64,000 nt of DNA from Actinomyces bovis (GCF_900444995.1 NZ_UAPQ01000006.1:372001-436000); one strand, 5' to 3'; shown: positions 37,983-46,417, counted from the stretch's first letter. Program-made: numbers and translations. The notes: a model not told the origin generated them from the letters alone.

Positions 37983-39020
37983 TCACAGCTCCCAGTCCTC
38001 GTCGTCGGTCTGCTCGTACCTGCCGATGACGTAGGAGGAGCCGGACCCGGAGAAGAAGTCGTGGTTCTCGTCCGCACTTGGCGACAGGGCGGCCAGGACC
38101 GCTGGGCTCACCTGGGTCTGGGAGACGTCGAAGGGAGCGTCGTACCCGAGGTTCATCAGGGCCTTGTTGGCGTTGTACCGGACGAAGGCGGCCACGTCGT
38201 CCATGAGCCCGAAGGGCTCGTAGAGCTGACCGGAGTAGTCGAGCTCGAGCTGGTAGAGCTCGTGCATGAGCTCGTGGGTGAAGTCGTGCATCTGCTCGAC
38301 GCGGTGGGGCTTGGTCTCCAGGCTCCGCTGGTACTTGTAGCCGGAGTAGTAGCCGTGGACCGCCTTGTCGCGAAGGATGAGACGGATCATGTCGGCCGTG
38401 TTGGTCAGCGTCGCCCGCACGGACAGGTACAGGGGCAGGTAGAAGCCCGCGTACAGCAGGAGGGAGGACAGGAGGGTCGAGGAGACCTTGCGCTTGAGCG
38501 GGTCGTCCGCGTAGTAGTGGGCGAGCACCTTCTTGGCGCGCTCTTGCAGGACGTCGTTGCCGACGGCCCACCGGTAGGCGCTGTCGATCTCCTGGCTGGA
38601 GCAGAGGGTGGAGAACACCGACGAGTAGGAGCGGGCGTGGATCGCCTGCATGAAGGCGATGTTGGTGTAGACGGCCTCCTCGTGCTCGGTCTGGGCGTCC
38701 TGGATCTGGCTCACCTCGCCGACGCTCGCCTGGACGGTGTCCAGCAGCGTCAGGCCGGTGAAGACCCGCATGACGAGGGTCCTCCACTGGGGGTCGAGCT
38801 CCCTCCACGAGGGCTGGTCGTTCGACAGCGGCACCTTCTCGGGCAACCAGAAGTTCGCCGTCAGGCGGTTCCAGACCTCCAGGTCCTTGGGGTCCTGGAG
38901 GAGGTTCCAGTTGACCGGGCGTATCCGGGCCGTGGGATCATGGCGGAAGCCTCGGGGCGTGACGGAGTAGGCCGTGTAGGGAAGACGGCTGTGATCCGTC
39001 GGCAGGGGTTTGCTGGGCAC
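37983..39020 (-). CDS. nrdF: Class Ie (metal-free, QSK type) ribonucleotide reductase radical subunit NrdF
   Basis: Radical-generating subunit of ribonucleotide reductase, 345 residues. In ordinary NrdF the metal pair is held by Asp, four Glu and two His. Here Asp94, His128 and His222 remain, but three glutamates are replaced: Gln125 (FMQAIHARSYS), Ser185 (LLSSLLLYAGFYLP) and Lys219 (RDKAVHGYY). Gln/Ser/Lys is exactly the QSK signature of class Ie enzymes, which bind no metal and use a tyrosine modified to DOPA by NrdI; Tyr132 is the expected radical residue. GTG start with AGGAG 6 nt upstream. nrdI lies 42 bp upstream. No nrdE (catalytic subunit) is adjacent. Confidence 0.93.
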   Translation of the reverse strand: MPSKPLPTDHSRLPYTAYSVTPRGFRHDPTARIRPVNWNLLQDPKDLEVWNRLTANFWLPEKVPLSNDQPSWRELDPQWRTLVMRVFTGLTLLDTVQASVGEVSQIQDAQTEHEEAVYTNIAFMQAIHARSYSSVFSTLCSSQEIDSAYRWAVGNDVLQERAKKVLAHYYADDPLKRKVSSTLLSSLLLYAGFYLPLYLSVRATLTNTADMIRLILRDKAVHGYYSGYKYQRSLETKPHRVEQMHDFTHELMHELYQLELDYSGQLYEPFGLMDDVAAFVRYNANKALMNLGYDAPFDVSQTQVSPAVLAALSPSADENHDFFSGSGSSYVIGRYEQTDDEDWEL

Positions 39021-39062
39021 GTGGGTCTCCTGTCGGTGGTCGGTGATGGAGGTGGACGGGGG

Positions 39063-39527
39063 TCAGGCTGCGAGGGAGGACTCGTCCCAGAAGCGCTCGA
39101 GGCCCTCTCGGACGGTGAGGACGTCCTCGTCCGTCCCGAGGAGCTCGAACCGGTACATGTCGGGGACCTGGCACTTGCGAGCGATGATGGGTCCGGCTGC
39201 GCAGTAGGCGGTGCCGAAGTTCGTGTTTCCGGAGGAGATGACGCCGCGCAGGAGGCTGCGGTTGGCGGGGACGTTGAGGAACTGGGCGACCTGGCGTGGC
39301 AGGGCCTTGGACAGGTCGCCTCCTCCGTAGGTGGGTACGAGAATGACGTAGGGGCGGCAGACCTGGATCATTCCCTCGGTGCGCGGGCGCAGGGGGATGC
39401 GGGTCGCGGGACGGCCTACGCGCTGGACGAAGCGGTGGGTGTTGCGTGAGGCGCTGGAGAAGTACACGAGGTCGTGTGACTCCTCAGCGGGGACCGGCCT
39501 GATCCCGGGGGGTGGCGGGGTGGGCAT
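39063..39527 (-). CDS. nrdI: Flavodoxin-like activator NrdI
   Basis: FMN protein that supplies the oxidant to NrdF; in class Ie it drives hydroxylation of the radical tyrosine. 154 residues. [17 protein letters not shown] is the FMN phosphate loop; [21 protein letters not shown] and [18 protein letters not shown] are NrdI-specific. AAGGAC lies upstream of the ATG. First gene of an nrdI-nrdF-flavin reductase operon behind a promoter with an NrdR box. Confidence 0.93.
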   Translation of the reverse strand: MPTPPPPGIRPVPAEESHDLVYFSSASRNTHRFVQRVGRPATRIPLRPRTEGMIQVCRPYVILVPTYGGGDLSKALPRQVAQFLNVPANRSLLRGVISSGNTNFGTAYCAAGPIIARKCQVPDMYRFELLGTDEDVLTVREGLERFWDESSLAA

Positions 39528-39603
39528 GGCGTGCGTGTCCTTTCATGAGTGAGAGCACGGGGGCAGCGACCCACAACATGTAGGTGTCCTCGTGAGGTTC
39601 AGG

Positions 39604-39637
39604 GGCAATATCTAGTGATAGCAGACCTCCCGCCCAA
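39604..39637 (-). promoter_or_regulatory. nrdI promoter with NrdR box
   Basis: On the minus strand TTGGGC (39637-39632), 17 bp, TAGATA (39614-39609). A plus-strand CAATATCTAG core at 39606-39615 matches the NrdR-box core CwATATaTwG and overlaps the -10. NrdR represses ribonucleotide reductase genes when dATP is high. A second, degenerate copy may lie at about 39648-39660. Confidence 0.65.
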
Positions 39638-39730
39638 GATCGTCGCACCAAAATGTGAGATACGTCTACGCGAACTTCGCGAGTCGAGGAAGGGCGAGCC
39701 GCGGCGCCGCCACGACCCCGCCCCGGACCC

Positions 39731-40423
39731 TCAGGAGGAGGTCGCAGGCTCGGGGGACACCAGCACGCTCTCGCACTCCAGCCGGCTGAGCCGGAGCTCG
39801 CGTCCACCGTCCTCGGCGGCGCTGACGACGGCGACGTCGTCGAAGGGTGACGAGGGGTGCAGCGTGACGTGGCTGCCCAGCGTGACGCCGGCCTCGGACA
39901 GCCGGCGCAGCAGACCGGGGTCTCGGTCGCTGACCCTGCCCACGCGCAGGCGCTCACCCGCCCGAGCCCGGGCGAGGGGGATGAGCGTGGGGTGCGTGAT
40001 CGTGCCGTCGGGATCGGGGATCGGGTCACCGTGAGGGTCGGTGAGGGGGTGGCCGAGCGCGGTATCCATCCGCTCGACCATGAGCGGGGAGACGGTGTGC
40101 TCCAGCGCGTCCGCCTCGTCGTGGACCTCGTCCCAGGTGTAGCCCAGCGTCCGTACCAGGAAGAGCTCGATGAGACGGTGGCGCCTGACGAGCATGACGG
40201 CCTGCTCGGCTCCCTCGGCCGTCAGGGTGACGGAGCCGTAGGGAGCGCGCTCGATCAGCCCGGCAGCGTGCAGCCGTCGCAGCGCGTCAGACACCGTGGA
40301 GGGGCGCATCCCTGTGCGCCTGGCGAGGTCCCCGGGCGTGGTCGGGGCTCCCGACCACTCCTGGAGCGTCCAGATGCTCTTGAGGTACTCCTCGTTGCTT
40401 GCGCTCAGCGGGCCGTGTGCCAC
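39731..40423 (-). CDS. DtxR/MntR-family metal-dependent regulator
   Basis: A 230-residue repressor. The N-terminal winged helix (EEYLKSIWTLQEW, TGMRPSTVSDALRRLHAAGLI) is followed by the metal/dimer domain (EVHDEADALEHTVS, HPLTDPHGDPIP) and a C-terminal SH3/FeoA-like domain. The cysteine of DtxR (HDEAC) is an aspartate here (HDEAD), a change associated with Mn rather than Fe selectivity. GTG start at 40423 with AGGGGGA upstream, 10 bp after the purU stop. It is the likely reader of the DtxR-type box at 55333. Confidence 0.87.
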   Translation of the reverse strand: MAHGPLSASNEEYLKSIWTLQEWSGAPTTPGDLARRTGMRPSTVSDALRRLHAAGLIERAPYGSVTLTAEGAEQAVMLVRRHRLIELFLVRTLGYTWDEVHDEADALEHTVSPLMVERMDTALGHPLTDPHGDPIPDPDGTITHPTLIPLARARAGERLRVGRVSDRDPGLLRRLSEAGVTLGSHVTLHPSSPFDDVAVVSAAEDGGRELRLSRLECESVLVSPEPATSS

Positions 40424-40433
40424 GCGGTCCCCC

Positions 40434-41309
40434 TCAGGCGAAGACGACGGTGCGGTGCCCGTTGAGCAGGACGCGGTGCTCGGCATGCCACGTGACGGCC
40501 TGCGCCAGGACGCGCCTCTCGACGTCCTGTCCCTTGCGCTGCAGGACGCGGGCGGAGTCGGCGTGGGAGGCTCGGGTGACGTCCTGCTCGATGATGGGGC
40601 CCTCGTCCAGGTCCTCGGTCACGTAGTGGGCTGTGGCGCCGATCAGCTTGACGCCACGGTCGTGAGCCTGGTGGTAGGGCTTGGCGCCCTTGAAGGAGGG
40701 CAGGAAGGAGTGGTGGATGTTGATGACGTTGCCGTGGAGGCGCTCGCACAGGGCGGGGGAGAGGATCTGCATGTAGCGGGCCAGGACGACCAGCTCGACG
40801 CCCAGCTCGTCGACGAGGGACAGGAGCATGGCCTCGGCCTGCTCCTTCGTGTCCCTCGTGACGGGCACGTGGTGGAAGGGCACTCCGTAGAACTCGGCGA
40901 CGTCGCGCAGCGTCTCGTGGTTGCCGACGACGCCGACGACGTCGATGGGCATGCCCTGGCTCTTGGCGCGGAAGAGGAGGTCCGACAGGCAGTGGGCCTC
41001 CTTGGAGACCATGAGCAGGGTCCTCATGCGGTGGTCGGCCTCGTCCAGGGAGAAGGTCATGTCGTAGGTGGTGGCGAGCTCGGCCAGGTCGGCCTCGAGC
41101 TCGCTGCGAGGCACCCGTGTCAGGACGGACACTCGCATGAAGAACAGGTCGGTCTCGTCGTCGCCGAACTGGCTCGACTCGGTGATGTTGCCCCCGCGGC
41201 GGGCCAGGGCCCCGGTGACGGCGTGGACGATGCCGGGGCGGTCGGGGCAGGACAGGGTGAGGACGAGGTGCTGGGGCTCGGCGGGGGAGGGGGAGGCGGG
41301 GGTGGTCAT
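40434..41309 (-). CDS. purU: Formyltetrahydrofolate deformylase
   Basis: Hydrolyses 10-formyl-THF to formate and THF, 291 residues. N-terminal ACT domain (LVLTLSCPDRPGIVHAVTGALAR), then the formyltransferase-like fold with the catalytic Asn/His/Asp set (VINIHHSFLPSFKGAKPYHQAHDRGVK is split by the motif NIHHSFLP; then GATAHYVTEDLDEGPII). TAGCAT lies 6 nt before the ATG. Freed formate could feed a PurT-type enzyme, fitting the absence of purN near purH. Confidence 0.94.
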   Translation of the reverse strand: MTTPASPSPAEPQHLVLTLSCPDRPGIVHAVTGALARRGGNITESSQFGDDETDLFFMRVSVLTRVPRSELEADLAELATTYDMTFSLDEADHRMRTLLMVSKEAHCLSDLLFRAKSQGMPIDVVGVVGNHETLRDVAEFYGVPFHHVPVTRDTKEQAEAMLLSLVDELGVELVVLARYMQILSPALCERLHGNVINIHHSFLPSFKGAKPYHQAHDRGVKLIGATAHYVTEDLDEGPIIEQDVTRASHADSARVLQRKGQDVERRVLAQAVTWHAEHRVLLNGHRTVVFA

Positions 41310-41383
41310 GGCGGGATGCTAGCGGGTGCCGGCGGCGGGTGCCGGAGGGGGCCGGACGGGGGCTGGCGCAGCGGAGCGCGACA

Positions 41384-41421
41384 CGGGCCGGGAGCCCGGG
41401 TACTCCCCGGTCCCCGGCCCG
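41384..41421. terminator. Hairpin between rpmJ and purU
   Basis: CGGGCCGGG (41384-41392) pairs with CCCGGCCCG (41413-41421), with a smaller CCCGGG/CCCCGG hairpin inside. It lies after rpmJ on the minus strand. Confidence 0.55.
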
Positions 41422-41448
41422 CGCGCGGTGCCTCGTGCGCCTGGCGGC

Positions 41449-41571
41449 TCAGCCCTGGCGGGCCTTGAGACGCGGGTTCTTCTTGTTGATCACGTAGGTG
41501 TGGCCGCGGCGGCGGACCACCTTGCTGCCTGGCTGCTTAGCCAGCGAGCGGATAGAGGCGCGAACCTTCAC
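41449..41571 (-). CDS. rpmJ: Ribosomal protein L36, zinc-independent paralogue
   Basis: A 40-residue protein read directly from the sequence: [20 protein letters not shown] then a basic tail ending in LKARQG. It has none of the four zinc ligands (C-C-C-H) of ordinary L36, so it is the C-minus form. GTG start with AAGGAG 6 nt upstream. Last gene of the C-minus ribosomal operon. Confidence 0.9.
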   Translation of the reverse strand: MKVRASIRSLAKQPGSKVVRRRGHTYVINKKNPRLKARQG

Positions 41572-41611
41572 AGACTTCTCCTTGGCGGTTGGAACAGATA
41601 GGGGCCGCGTC

Positions 41612-41863
41612 TCAGCGGCTGCGCTTGCCGTAGCGGCGCTCGAACTTCTCCACCCGGCCGGCGGTGTCCAGGATGCGGCCCTTGCCGGTCCAGAACGGGT
41701 GTGAGGCGGAGGAGACGTCCACGTCTACGACGGGATAGGTGTTGCCATCCTCCCACTCGATGGTCTGCTCGGAGGTCATCGTGGAGCGGGTTAGGAAGGC
41801 AAAGTCCGCGCTTTTGTCGCGGAAAACGATCGGCTTGTACTCAGGGTGGATACCTGTGCGCAT
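41612..41863 (-). CDS. rpmE2: Ribosomal protein L31 type B (zinc-independent)
   Basis: An 83-residue type B L31: [16 protein letters not shown], then [19 protein letters not shown] and [20 protein letters not shown]. There is no cysteine, unlike type A L31, which holds zinc in CxxC. AGGAG precedes the ATG at 41863; the longer frame to 42073 overlaps rpsN and is rejected. In other bacteria type B L31 replaces the zinc form during zinc shortage and so frees zinc. Confidence 0.95.
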   Translation of the reverse strand: MRTGIHPEYKPIVFRDKSADFAFLTRSTMTSEQTIEWEDGNTYPVVDVDVSSASHPFWTGKGRILDTAGRVEKFERRYGKRSR

Positions 41864-41888
41864 ACTGCTTCTCCTGTTCTTCGGTGCG

Positions 41889-42194
41889 TCACCAGGACGA
41901 CTTAGTGACGCCGGGCAATTCGCCGCGCAGCGCCATCTCACGGAAGCGCACACGCGAAGTGCCAGTGACGGCCAGGAAGCCGCGGGGGCGCCCATCGACG
42001 ACGTCGCGGTTGCGTAGGCGGGTGGGGGAGGCGTTACGCGGCAGGGCGTGCAGCTTAGCCATGGCGGCCTCACGCTCCTCCTCGCTCAGGTGTGGGTTAA
42101 CCGAAGCCTTCTTCAACTCGGCGCGGCGCTCGGCGTAGCGGGCCACAATTTCGCGACGCTGCAAGTCGCGGGCGATCTTCGACTTCTTAGCCAT
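41889..42194 (-). CDS. rpsN: Ribosomal protein S14, zinc-independent (long) form
   Basis: A 101-residue S14 of the long C-minus type ([43 protein letters not shown]). There is no cysteine, in contrast with the 61-residue zinc-binding actinobacterial S14. Its ATG overlaps the L33 stop (TGATG). Confidence 0.95.
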   Translation of the reverse strand: MAKKSKIARDLQRREIVARYAERRAELKKASVNPHLSEEEREAAMAKLHALPRNASPTRLRNRDVVDGRPRGFLAVTGTSRVRFREMALRGELPGVTKSSW

Positions 42195-42364
42195 CAGCGG
42201 GACTCCTTGAACTCGACGTGGCGGCGCACCACGGGATCAAATTTGCGCAGGACCAGCCGGTCAGGCGTATTGCGACGGTTCTTGCGGGTGACGTAGGTAA
42301 ACCCGGTGCCGGCAGTGGAAACCAGCTTGATAACCGGACGAATGTCCTTCTTAGAACGAGGCAT
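42194..42364 (-). CDS. rpmG: Ribosomal protein L33, zinc-independent paralogue
   Basis: A 56-residue protein, [20 protein letters not shown] then [17 protein letters not shown], with no cysteines, so the C-minus form. Start and stop overlap both neighbours (TGATG at each end), showing tight translational coupling inside the five-gene operon. Confidence 0.94.
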   Translation of the reverse strand: MPRSKKDIRPVIKLVSTAGTGFTYVTRKNRRNTPDRLVLRKFDPVVRRHVEFKESR

Positions 42365-42600
42365 CAGAACTTCTCCCCGCGCTTAAGCATCTCCGCCACC
42401 ACGACGTCGATGCCCTTCTTGTCAATGGTCTTAATCCCCTTAGCGGAGACGGTCAGGCGCACGGTGCGGCCAAGGGAGGGGACCCAGTAGCGCTTGTGCT
42501 GGAGGTTCGGCTCCCAGCGGCGGTTAGTGCGCCGGTGCGAGTGGGAGACAGACTTGCCGTAAACCGGCTTGGCTCCCGTGACTTGGCAGTAAGTGGTCAT
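42364..42600 (-). CDS. rpmB: Ribosomal protein L28, zinc-independent paralogue
   Basis: A 78-residue L28 beginning [15 protein letters not shown]. Only one cysteine (Cys5) is present, so the paired CxxC zinc site of the C-plus form is absent. First gene of the operon. TATTCT lies 7 nt before the ATG on the minus strand and TTGTAT 18 bp further, a leaderless promoter; the Zur-like palindrome lies between the two boxes. Confidence 0.93.
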   Translation of the reverse strand: MTTYCQVTGAKPVYGKSVSHSHRRTNRRWEPNLQHKRYWVPSLGRTVRLTVSAKGIKTIDKKGIDVVVAEMLKRGEKF

Positions 42601-42613
42601 GCACGCCAGAATA

Positions 42614-42626
42614 GAGAACGATTCTC
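42614..42626. promoter_or_regulatory. Probable Zur operator
   Basis: GAGAACGATTCTC, a palindrome with arms GAGAA/TTCTC, lies between the -35 and -10 of the rpmB promoter and just upstream of the CobW-like gene. Its shape is like actinobacterial Zur boxes (TGAAAACGATTTTCA type), and both neighbours belong to known Zur regulons. Confidence 0.7.
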
Positions 42627-42651
42627 GTTACATACAAGTTGGAGGCACCGT

Positions 42652-43845
42652 ATGCCCGGTCACGCTCTCGCGCTCGTCAGCGCGGTAGACCCCGCCCTCC
42701 TGGACCTAGTGGAGCTCACCCTCACTGGCGAGGACTGCCTGGTCATCCGCGCCACCCTCCTGCCCGAGCTCGACGACGGCGTAGTTCGCCTGACCTCCTG
42801 GGGGCACGGCGGCGCCACCCTGAACCTGAATGAGCTAGAGGCTGGCCCCGCCGTAGTCGATGTGCCGCTGCCCGCCGACTGCCTGACCTGCTCCCTGCGC
42901 GAGGTGCTGCTGGCCGTGGCCGAGGACCGCGCCAACAGCGAACCCGATAGCACCACCGTGGTGCTACTGCCCCCAGCTATCGAGCTGCCCCACCTGGTGC
43001 CAGGCCTCGCCCACGATCTATCCGAACTAGCTAACGACGGCAGCACGCCCACCCCGGCAGGCCTTCATCTCACCGGTGTGACCCACCTCATCGACGCCCA
43101 GCAGGCCCTAGCCGATCTACTCGACCACCACCCCCTATCTGAGCTCGGCCTAGCCCTGTCCGAGCACGACACCCGCTGCACCGGCGAAGTCCACCTGGTA
43201 AACCTCGGCTACGCGGACCTGATCGTCTCCGTGGGGCACGAGGCTGCTGACAGCGGCGCCGACCTAGTGGAACACCTGCGGCCCCTAGACACTCTGCTCC
43301 TGCCAGGCCTAGACGCCCCTCTCCTGGACTGCCTGCTAAGCACCGAGCACGACGCTGACTCCGCCCTACGCCGCGTCCACCCCGCCACCACCCAAGCCTG
43401 GGGCGGTCCCGACCAACACGGCGTATGGACCCTGGACCTCAACGCCACCCTGCCTTTCCACCCCGGCCGACTGCGTGAAATGGTCGCCGAGTTGGCCGGG
43501 CGCGGGCTGTGCGCTCGCGGCTGCTTCTGGCTGCCCAGTCGGCCCGGGCGCATCTGCGCCTGGGAAGTAGTTGGCGGCTCGGTCAGTGTGGGCGACGCCG
43601 GAGCCTGGTCTGAAGCACCCCTATCCCTGCCAGCAGGAGAGCAGATTGGTAGCACAGGTGCCGGAGTCGACACAACTGAGCCGCACTGCCACCTAGTGGT
43701 CACCGGAGTGGGTGATGAGGCCCAAAAGCACGCCGTCGAAGCAGCATTTGCTGCCGTGCTGCTGCGCGAGGATGAACTCGCCGATGCCCTAGCTTGGATT
43801 GGCGCCGCCGACGGCCTAGAAGACTGGTTCGGCGAAGAGAACTAA
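42652..43845 (+). CDS. CobW/COG0523-like protein lacking the GTPase motifs (Mrf-like pseudo-GTPase)
   Basis: A 397-residue protein. The C-terminal CobW_C domain is clear (HPGRLREMVAELAGRGLCARGCFWLPSRPG is the family's RG-FWLASRP segment; then W and VVGGS). The N-half aligns with CobW GTPases only in outline: the Walker A GxxGxGKT is replaced by SAVDPALLD, the NKxD by SVGHEAAD, and the metal motif CxCC is reduced to CLTC (Cys77, Cys80). It therefore should not bind GTP normally. TTGGAGG precedes the ATG. In mycobacteria a CobW-like protein, Mrf, is encoded with the C-minus ribosomal genes and brings the hibernation factor to those ribosomes; this may be its counterpart. Confidence 0.75.
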   Translation: MPGHALALVSAVDPALLDLVELTLTGEDCLVIRATLLPELDDGVVRLTSWGHGGATLNLNELEAGPAVVDVPLPADCLTCSLREVLLAVAEDRANSEPDSTTVVLLPPAIELPHLVPGLAHDLSELANDGSTPTPAGLHLTGVTHLIDAQQALADLLDHHPLSELGLALSEHDTRCTGEVHLVNLGYADLIVSVGHEAADSGADLVEHLRPLDTLLLPGLDAPLLDCLLSTEHDADSALRRVHPATTQAWGGPDQHGVWTLDLNATLPFHPGRLREMVAELAGRGLCARGCFWLPSRPGRICAWEVVGGSVSVGDAGAWSEAPLSLPAGEQIGSTGAGVDTTEPHCHLVVTGVGDEAQKHAVEAAFAAVLLREDELADALAWIGAADGLEDWFGEEN

Positions 43846-43885
43846 GACCAGGCAGTTCGCAGGCTCCCACTGCCGCTACGATGGG

Positions 43886-44008
43886 CCCGTCGTCGTAACT
43901 GGCGCAGGTGGTTCACCACCGGGGAGCGACGGCGCGCCGCATCACCAGTCTCGCACCGGACCGGCCAGGCGGCGTCGGAAGGGAGCACTTGGTCGCCCGC
44001 CTGGGCCG
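43886..44008 (+). ncRNA. ZTP (pfl motif) riboswitch upstream of glyA
   Basis: CGTCGTAACTGGCGC (43889-43903), ACCACCGGGGAGCG (43915-43928) and CCCGCCTGGGC (43996-44006) are the conserved blocks of the ZTP aptamer. The last block ends about 45 nt before the glyA ATG. glyA and folD make the one-carbon folates whose lack raises ZTP, so switching on fits. Confidence 0.93.
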
Positions 44009-44052
44009 AGGTCGACGCCATCGCGCGGCTAGACCGCGCAGACAGGAGAACC

Positions 44053-45372
44053 ATGAGCGAGTCCGCTGCGGAGCCCCGCACCACCTTCAACGACATGCCC
44101 CTAGCCGAACTGGACCCCGAGATTGCCGCCGTCCTCACCGGCGAACTCGACCGCCAGCGCGGAACCCTGGAGATGATCGCCTCCGAGAACTTTGTCCCCC
44201 GCGCAGTGCTGCAGTGCCAGGGATCAGTCCTGACCAACAAGTACGCCGAGGGCTACCCCGGCAAGCGCTACTACGGCGGCTGTGAAGTTGTGGACGTTGC
44301 CGAGTCCCTGGCCATCGAGCGCGCCAAGGCAGTTTTCGGCGCTGACTGGGCCAATGTCCAGCCCCACTCCGGCGCTCAGGCCAACGCCGCCGTCCTCCAC
44401 GCCCTAGCCAACGCCGGCGACACCATCTTGGGCCTCTCCCTAGCCCACGGCGGTCACCTAACCCACGGCATGAAGATCAACTTCTCCGGCAAGAACTACC
44501 ACGCCACCGCCTACGGCGTCGACGAGACCACCCACCGCATCGAAATGGAGCAGGTGCGCGAGACCGCCCTGCGTGAGCGCCCCAAGGTCATCATCGCCGG
44601 ATGGTCCGCCTACCCCCGCCACCTGGACTTCGCCGCCTTCCGCTCCATCGCGGACGAGGTGGGTGCCGCCCTGTGGACCGATATGGCGCACTTCGCCGGG
44701 CTTGTGGCTGCCGGGCTCCACCCCTCCCCGGTAGCGCACTCCGACGTCGTCTCCACCACCGTCCACAAGACCCTGGGCGGCCCCCGCTCCGGCATGCTCC
44801 TGTCCAGCCGCGGTGAGCAGTGGGGCAAGAAGCTCAACTCCGCAGTATTCCCCGGCCAGCAAGGCGGCCCGCTCATGCACGTCATCGCCGCCAAAGCCGT
44901 GGCCATGAAAATCGCCGCCACCGACGAGTTCCGCGACCGCCAAGACCGCACCCTCACCGGCGCCCGCATCATCGCTGAGCGCCTCCTGGCCGACGACGTC
45001 CGCAACGCCGGAATCACCCTGGTCACCGGCGGCACCGACGTGCACCTGGTGCTCGTGGACCTGCGCAACTCCGCCCTGGACGGCCAGCAGGCGGAGGACC
45101 TCCTCCACGCCGCCGGGATCACCGTCAACCGCAATGCCGTGCCCTTCGACCCCCGCCCCCCGCGCGTCACCTCTGGCCTGCGCATCGGCACCCCCGCCCT
45201 GGCCACCCGCGGCTTCGGCGAGGCCGAGTTCACCGAGGTGGCCGACGTCATCGCCACCACCCTGGTGCGCGGCGCCGCCGGCACCGCCGACGATGAACTG
45301 CTAACCGGGCTCAAGCTGCGCGTAGCCGCCCTCACCGAGGCCTACCCGCTCTACGACGGGCTCGCCCAGTGA
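44053..45372 (+). CDS. glyA: Serine hydroxymethyltransferase
   Basis: PLP enzyme interconverting serine and glycine and loading 5,10-methylene-THF. 439 residues. It has [56 protein letters not shown] and the PLP-lysine segment [23 protein letters not shown] lies upstream of the ATG. The stop overlaps the folD GTG. Confidence 0.97.
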   Translation: MSESAAEPRTTFNDMPLAELDPEIAAVLTGELDRQRGTLEMIASENFVPRAVLQCQGSVLTNKYAEGYPGKRYYGGCEVVDVAESLAIERAKAVFGADWANVQPHSGAQANAAVLHALANAGDTILGLSLAHGGHLTHGMKINFSGKNYHATAYGVDETTHRIEMEQVRETALRERPKVIIAGWSAYPRHLDFAAFRSIADEVGAALWTDMAHFAGLVAAGLHPSPVAHSDVVSTTVHKTLGGPRSGMLLSSRGEQWGKKLNSAVFPGQQGGPLMHVIAAKAVAMKIAATDEFRDRQDRTLTGARIIAERLLADDVRNAGITLVTGGTDVHLVLVDLRNSALDGQQAEDLLHAAGITVNRNAVPFDPRPPRVTSGLRIGTPALATRGFGEAEFTEVADVIATTLVRGAAGTADDELLTGLKLRVAALTEAYPLYDGLAQ

Positions 45373-46280
45373 GAGCCCCCTGGGAAGGCCCCGCCCAAGT
45401 CCTAGACGGCAAAGCCACCGCTGCCGTCATCAAGGCCGAGCTAGCCGAGCGTGTAGCTGCTCTGCGGGCGCACGGCATAGTGCCCGGACTAGGCACCGTG
45501 CTAGTGGGGGAGGACCCCGGCTCCGTGAAATACGTGGCTGGGAAACACTCCGACTGCGCTGAGGTGGGCATTAACTCCATCCGCGTGGACCTGCCCGCCA
45601 CCGCCACCCAGGCGGAGATCGAGGTCGCCGTGGACGCCCTGAACGCTGACCCGGCCTGCACCGGCTACATCGTTCAGCTGCCCCTGCCACGTGGAACTGA
45701 TACCAACGCGGTGCTGGAGCGTATCAATCCAGACAAGGACGCTGACGGTCTGCACCCCACCAACCTGGGGCGCCTGGTGTTGCGCGGAAACGGGTCTATT
45801 GACTCCCCTCTGCCTTGCACCCCCCGGGCCTGCATCGAGCTAGTTGAGCGCCACGGCATCAGCCTGGCAGGCAAGGACGTATGCGTGATCGGGCGCGGCG
45901 TGACCGTGGGCCGCTCCATCGGCCTGCTGCTCACCCGCAAAGAAGTCAACGCCACCGTGGATGTGTGCCACACCGGCACCGCAGACCTGGCCACGCATAT
46001 CCGCCGCGCCGACGTCGTCATCTCTGCCGCCGGTAGCGCGGGGATCGTGCAGCCCCAAATGGTCAAGCCTGGCGCCGTGATCCTAGACGTCGGGGTCTCA
46101 CGTGTGGTGGACCCGGGCACTGGCAAAGGCCGGATCATGGGGGACGTGGCCGACGGCGTGGACCAGGTGGCCGCCTGGCTTTCCCCCAACCCTGGGGGAG
46201 TTGGCCCAATGACCCGAGCTTTGCTCTTGGCCAATGTGGTTGAGGCCGCCGAAAGGGCTAAGGGCCCACGCAATGGCTAA
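45369..46280 (+). CDS. folD: Methylene-THF dehydrogenase / methenyl-THF cyclohydrolase
   Basis: Converts 5,10-methylene-THF to 10-formyl-THF, 303 residues. It has [19 protein letters not shown] (with the catalytic-lysine region), [25 protein letters not shown], the Rossmann [16 protein letters not shown] and [21 protein letters not shown] start overlapping glyA by 4 nt; both genes stand behind the ZTP riboswitch. Confidence 0.97.
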   Translation: MRAPWEGPAQVLDGKATAAVIKAELAERVAALRAHGIVPGLGTVLVGEDPGSVKYVAGKHSDCAEVGINSIRVDLPATATQAEIEVAVDALNADPACTGYIVQLPLPRGTDTNAVLERINPDKDADGLHPTNLGRLVLRGNGSIDSPLPCTPRACIELVERHGISLAGKDVCVIGRGVTVGRSIGLLLTRKEVNATVDVCHTGTADLATHIRRADVVISAAGSAGIVQPQMVKPGAVILDVGVSRVVDPGTGKGRIMGDVADGVDQVAAWLSPNPGGVGPMTRALLLANVVEAAERAKGPRNG

Positions 46281-46301
46281 ACGCGCGCAAGGTGGTTGAG
46301 T

Positions 46302-46341
46302 GCAGGCCTTAGCGCTTGCGCCTGCCTGCGCTAAGGCCTGC
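46302..46341 (+). terminator. Terminator hairpin after glyA-folD
   Basis: A 14-bp perfect stem (GCAGGCCTTAGCGC and its complement) with a 12-nt loop, about 20 bp after the folD stop. No U-tract. Confidence 0.65.
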
Positions 46342-46417
46342 TGCCTGCACGCCTGCCTGCTCGTGCCTTGTCGCCTGTCCCCAGTTGACTGGGACCTAGC
46401 CGACTACGCCCCTGTTG

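Noticed and set aside
37833-39449. 538-codon plus-strand frame across nrdF and nrdI
   Set aside because: Antisense mirror of strongly identified genes; it has no domain of its own.
42496-42651. N-terminal extension of the CobW-like protein
   Set aside because: It would run antisense through rpmB and its promoter; the ATG at 42652 has TTGGAGG at the right distance.
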